The notes under the pieces were generated by a model, which saw only the letters and a list, made by a program, of their open reading frames with translations, searched no databases and was not told the DNA's origin. Of a stretch of 6,591 bases of DNA, positions 5,741-6,591 are shown one piece after another. The first letter of the stretch is position 1; each line of letters begins with the position of its first letter. Source of the DNA: Eggerthella sp. CAG:298 (lineage in GTDB: Bacteria > Actinomycetota > Coriobacteriia > Coriobacteriales > Eggerthellaceae); the NCBI GenBank assembly GCA_000435675.1, contig FR895148.1:76531-83121 (forward strand). The letters run 5' to 3'. The position numbers and the translations under genes are program-made.

Positions 5741-6463
5741 ATGCTCATCGAAACGCTTTCGGTGTTTCCTCAGTGCTACGATTCGATCATGAACGAATCG
5801 ATCATGAAGCGCGCGCAAGACAAGGGCATCCTTGAATTCCGCGCGCACGATCTGAGGGATTGGACGCATGATAAGCATCGTACGACCGACGATGAGCCCT
5901 ACGGGGGCGGTCAGGGTCTGGTGATGAAGTGCGAGCCGATCTTCGAAGCATGTGACGAGCTCTTCGCTGCTGCTCCTACCAAACCCTATACGATCTTCCT
6001 TTCTCCCACGGGTGAGACATTAAGCGATGCGCTCACGCTTGAGCTTGCTGAAAAGGACCACCTCTTCTTCGTATGCGGGCATTATGAGGGTATCGATGAG
6101 CGTGCCTATACCTTGGCGGACAAGACGATCTCGATCGGCGATTATGTACTCACGAGCGGCGAGCTCGCATCGATGGTGGTCATCGATGCGGTCGTGCGCA
6201 GGCTCGATGGCGTGCTCGGCGATGAAGGCAGTTCTGTTGACGAGAGCTTCTATGATGGATTGCTCGAATATCCGCAGTACACGCGTCCTGCGCAGTATCG
6301 CGGTATGAGTGTTCCCGATGTATTGCTCTCGGGCCACCATACCAATATCGAACGCTGGCGCCACGAGCAAAGCCTTCTGCGTACGGCAGCGCTTCGTCCC
6401 GATCTGCTCGCGGAGGCGAATCTCACGCCCGAAGATCGTGCCTTCCTCGAGCGCCGCTCGTAA
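5741..6463 (+). CDS. trmD: tRNA (guanine-N1-)-methyltransferase TrmD
   Basis: TrmD is the SPOUT-family enzyme that uses S-adenosylmethionine to make m1G37 in tRNAs reading CUN, CCN and CGG codons, which prevents +1 frameshifting. The 240-residue product is full length. It shows MLIETLSVFP, DDEPYGGGQGLVMK (50-63), FLSPTGE (86-92), CGHYEGIDER (112-121), the knot loop ISIGDYVLTSGEL (130-142), RRLDGVLG (153-160), GLLEYPQYTRP (173-183) and VPDVLLSGHH (191-200), ending with the family's helical LRT..RPDLL region. Two active-site positions differ from the usual form: the knot reads TSGE instead of a TGGE or SGGE form, and the segment normally ending EDSF reads DESF, so Glu168 stands where the catalytic Asp (E. 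coli D169) is expected. Both are conservative and the rest is intact, so I expect a working enzyme. A strong SD at 5726-5734 supports the ATG. Confidence 0.97.
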   Translation: MLIETLSVFPQCYDSIMNESIMKRAQDKGILEFRAHDLRDWTHDKHRTTDDEPYGGGQGLVMKCEPIFEACDELFAAAPTKPYTIFLSPTGETLSDALTLELAEKDHLFFVCGHYEGIDERAYTLADKTISIGDYVLTSGELASMVVIDAVVRRLDGVLGDEGSSVDESFYDGLLEYPQYTRPAQYRGMSVPDVLLSGHHTNIERWRHEQSLLRTAALRPDLLAEANLTPEDRAFLERRS

Positions 6464-6477
6464 CTTTCGTTTGCTCC

Positions 6478-6522
6478 TTGGCGTTTGCCCATACCCAACT
6501 CATAAAAGATTGTTTAATATAA
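6478..6522 (+). promoter_or_regulatory. Weak promoter-like AT-rich stretch downstream of trmD
   Basis: TTGGCG (6478-6483) and CATAAA (6501-6506) are 17 bases apart, each matching four of six consensus bases. TTTAAT (6513-6518) and TATAAG (6518-6523) nearby are better -10 look-alikes but lack a partner at -35. This is the most AT-rich patch in the region, as expected before a new transcription unit, but the match is weak. Confidence 0.3.
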
Positions 6523-6527
6523 GGAAA

Positions 6528-6563
6528 TGCGCGGTTGAGCGCACGCAAAGCGCGTGGGCGCCC
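6528..6563 (+). repeat. GC-rich inverted repeats downstream of trmD
   Basis: Three small perfect dyads follow each other: TGCGC (6528-6532) with GCGCA (6539-6543); CACGC (6542-6546) with GCGTG (6552-6556); and the 8-base palindrome GGGCGCCC (6556-6563). They cannot all form at once, because neighbours share bases, and no T-run follows. They could be part of a structured leader of the next gene or simply reflect local GC richness. Confidence 0.4.
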
Positions 6564-6591
6564 GCATAATCGAATGAACATCAATCTCATC

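Larger units (their letters stand above)
6464..6591. other. Intergenic region after trmD with no supported gene
   Basis: The last 128 bases carry no recognisable coding region. The first ~55 bases are AT-leaning with possible promoter elements, and 6528-6563 is GC-rich and self-complementary. No T-rich intrinsic terminator for the operon is visible before the window ends. An ATG at 6574 (MNINLI...) might open the next gene, but it has no Shine-Dalgarno sequence and only six codons are visible, so it is not called. The rplS gene that often follows trmD is not seen here. Confidence 0.6.

Noticed and set aside
6527..6538. Mini reading frame ATG CGC GGT TGA preceded by AAGGA, as a possible leader peptide
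   Set aside because: The SD-like bases are only one base from the ATG, too close to be used, and the frame has three sense codons. Chance is the simpler explanation.
6574..6591. ATG at 6574 (MNINLI...) as the start of the next gene
   Set aside because: Only six codons are visible and no Shine-Dalgarno sequence precedes it. CATAAT just upstream could be a -10 of a leaderless gene, but the spacing is short and there is no -35 match.
1..6591. Search for mobile elements, CRISPR arrays, tRNA or rRNA genes, phage or defence genes
   Set aside because: Almost the whole window is occupied by intact housekeeping genes with uniform codon use. No direct-repeat arrays, terminal inverted repeats or transposase-like frames were seen.

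Overview
This window is a housekeeping block from a bacterial chromosome. All six genes are on the + strand, in the order smc (3' part only) - ftsY - ffh - rpsP - khpA-type KH gene - rimM - trmD. This order, the moderately GC-rich codon use (many CTC, CTG, CGC and GAG codons, with TTA still occurring) and the KH gene between rpsP and rimM fit a Gram-positive bacterium. My best guess is an actinobacterium of the Coriobacteriia type. That is a judgement from remembered gene order and protein style, not from a database comparison.

Region 1 (2-4542) is one tightly packed transcription unit. The smc reading frame enters from upstream and ends one base before the ftsY start codon. A strong Shine-Dalgarno sequence lies within the last smc codons. 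ftsY overlaps ffh by 11 bases. SMC acts in chromosome organisation; FtsY and Ffh are the two GTPases of the signal recognition particle (SRP) pathway that targets membrane proteins.

Region 2 (4543-4672) is a 130-base gap with a plausible sigma-A type promoter and a small hairpin ahead of rpsP. Region 3 (4673-6463) is a ribosome and translation unit: ribosomal protein S16, a KhpA-like RNA-binding protein, the 30S maturation factor RimM and the tRNA m1G37 methyltransferase TrmD. rpsP, khpA and rimM are packed to -1 or +2 bases. khpA and rimM show no convincing ribosome binding site of their own, so they are probably translated by coupling. trmD follows after 50 bases with its own strong site. 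Region 4 (6464-6591) has no supported gene; it holds an AT-rich, promoter-like stretch and a GC-rich foldable stretch.

No mobile element, CRISPR array, tRNA or rRNA was seen, and the gene content is ordinary. The most interesting signal is a structure shaped like an intrinsic terminator inside the 5' coding part of rimM (5223-5266): a long stem followed directly by six T. It could uncouple S16/KhpA expression from RimM/TrmD. Other points worth a look are an SMC hinge without its usual glycine-rich motif, and two active-site substitutions in TrmD.
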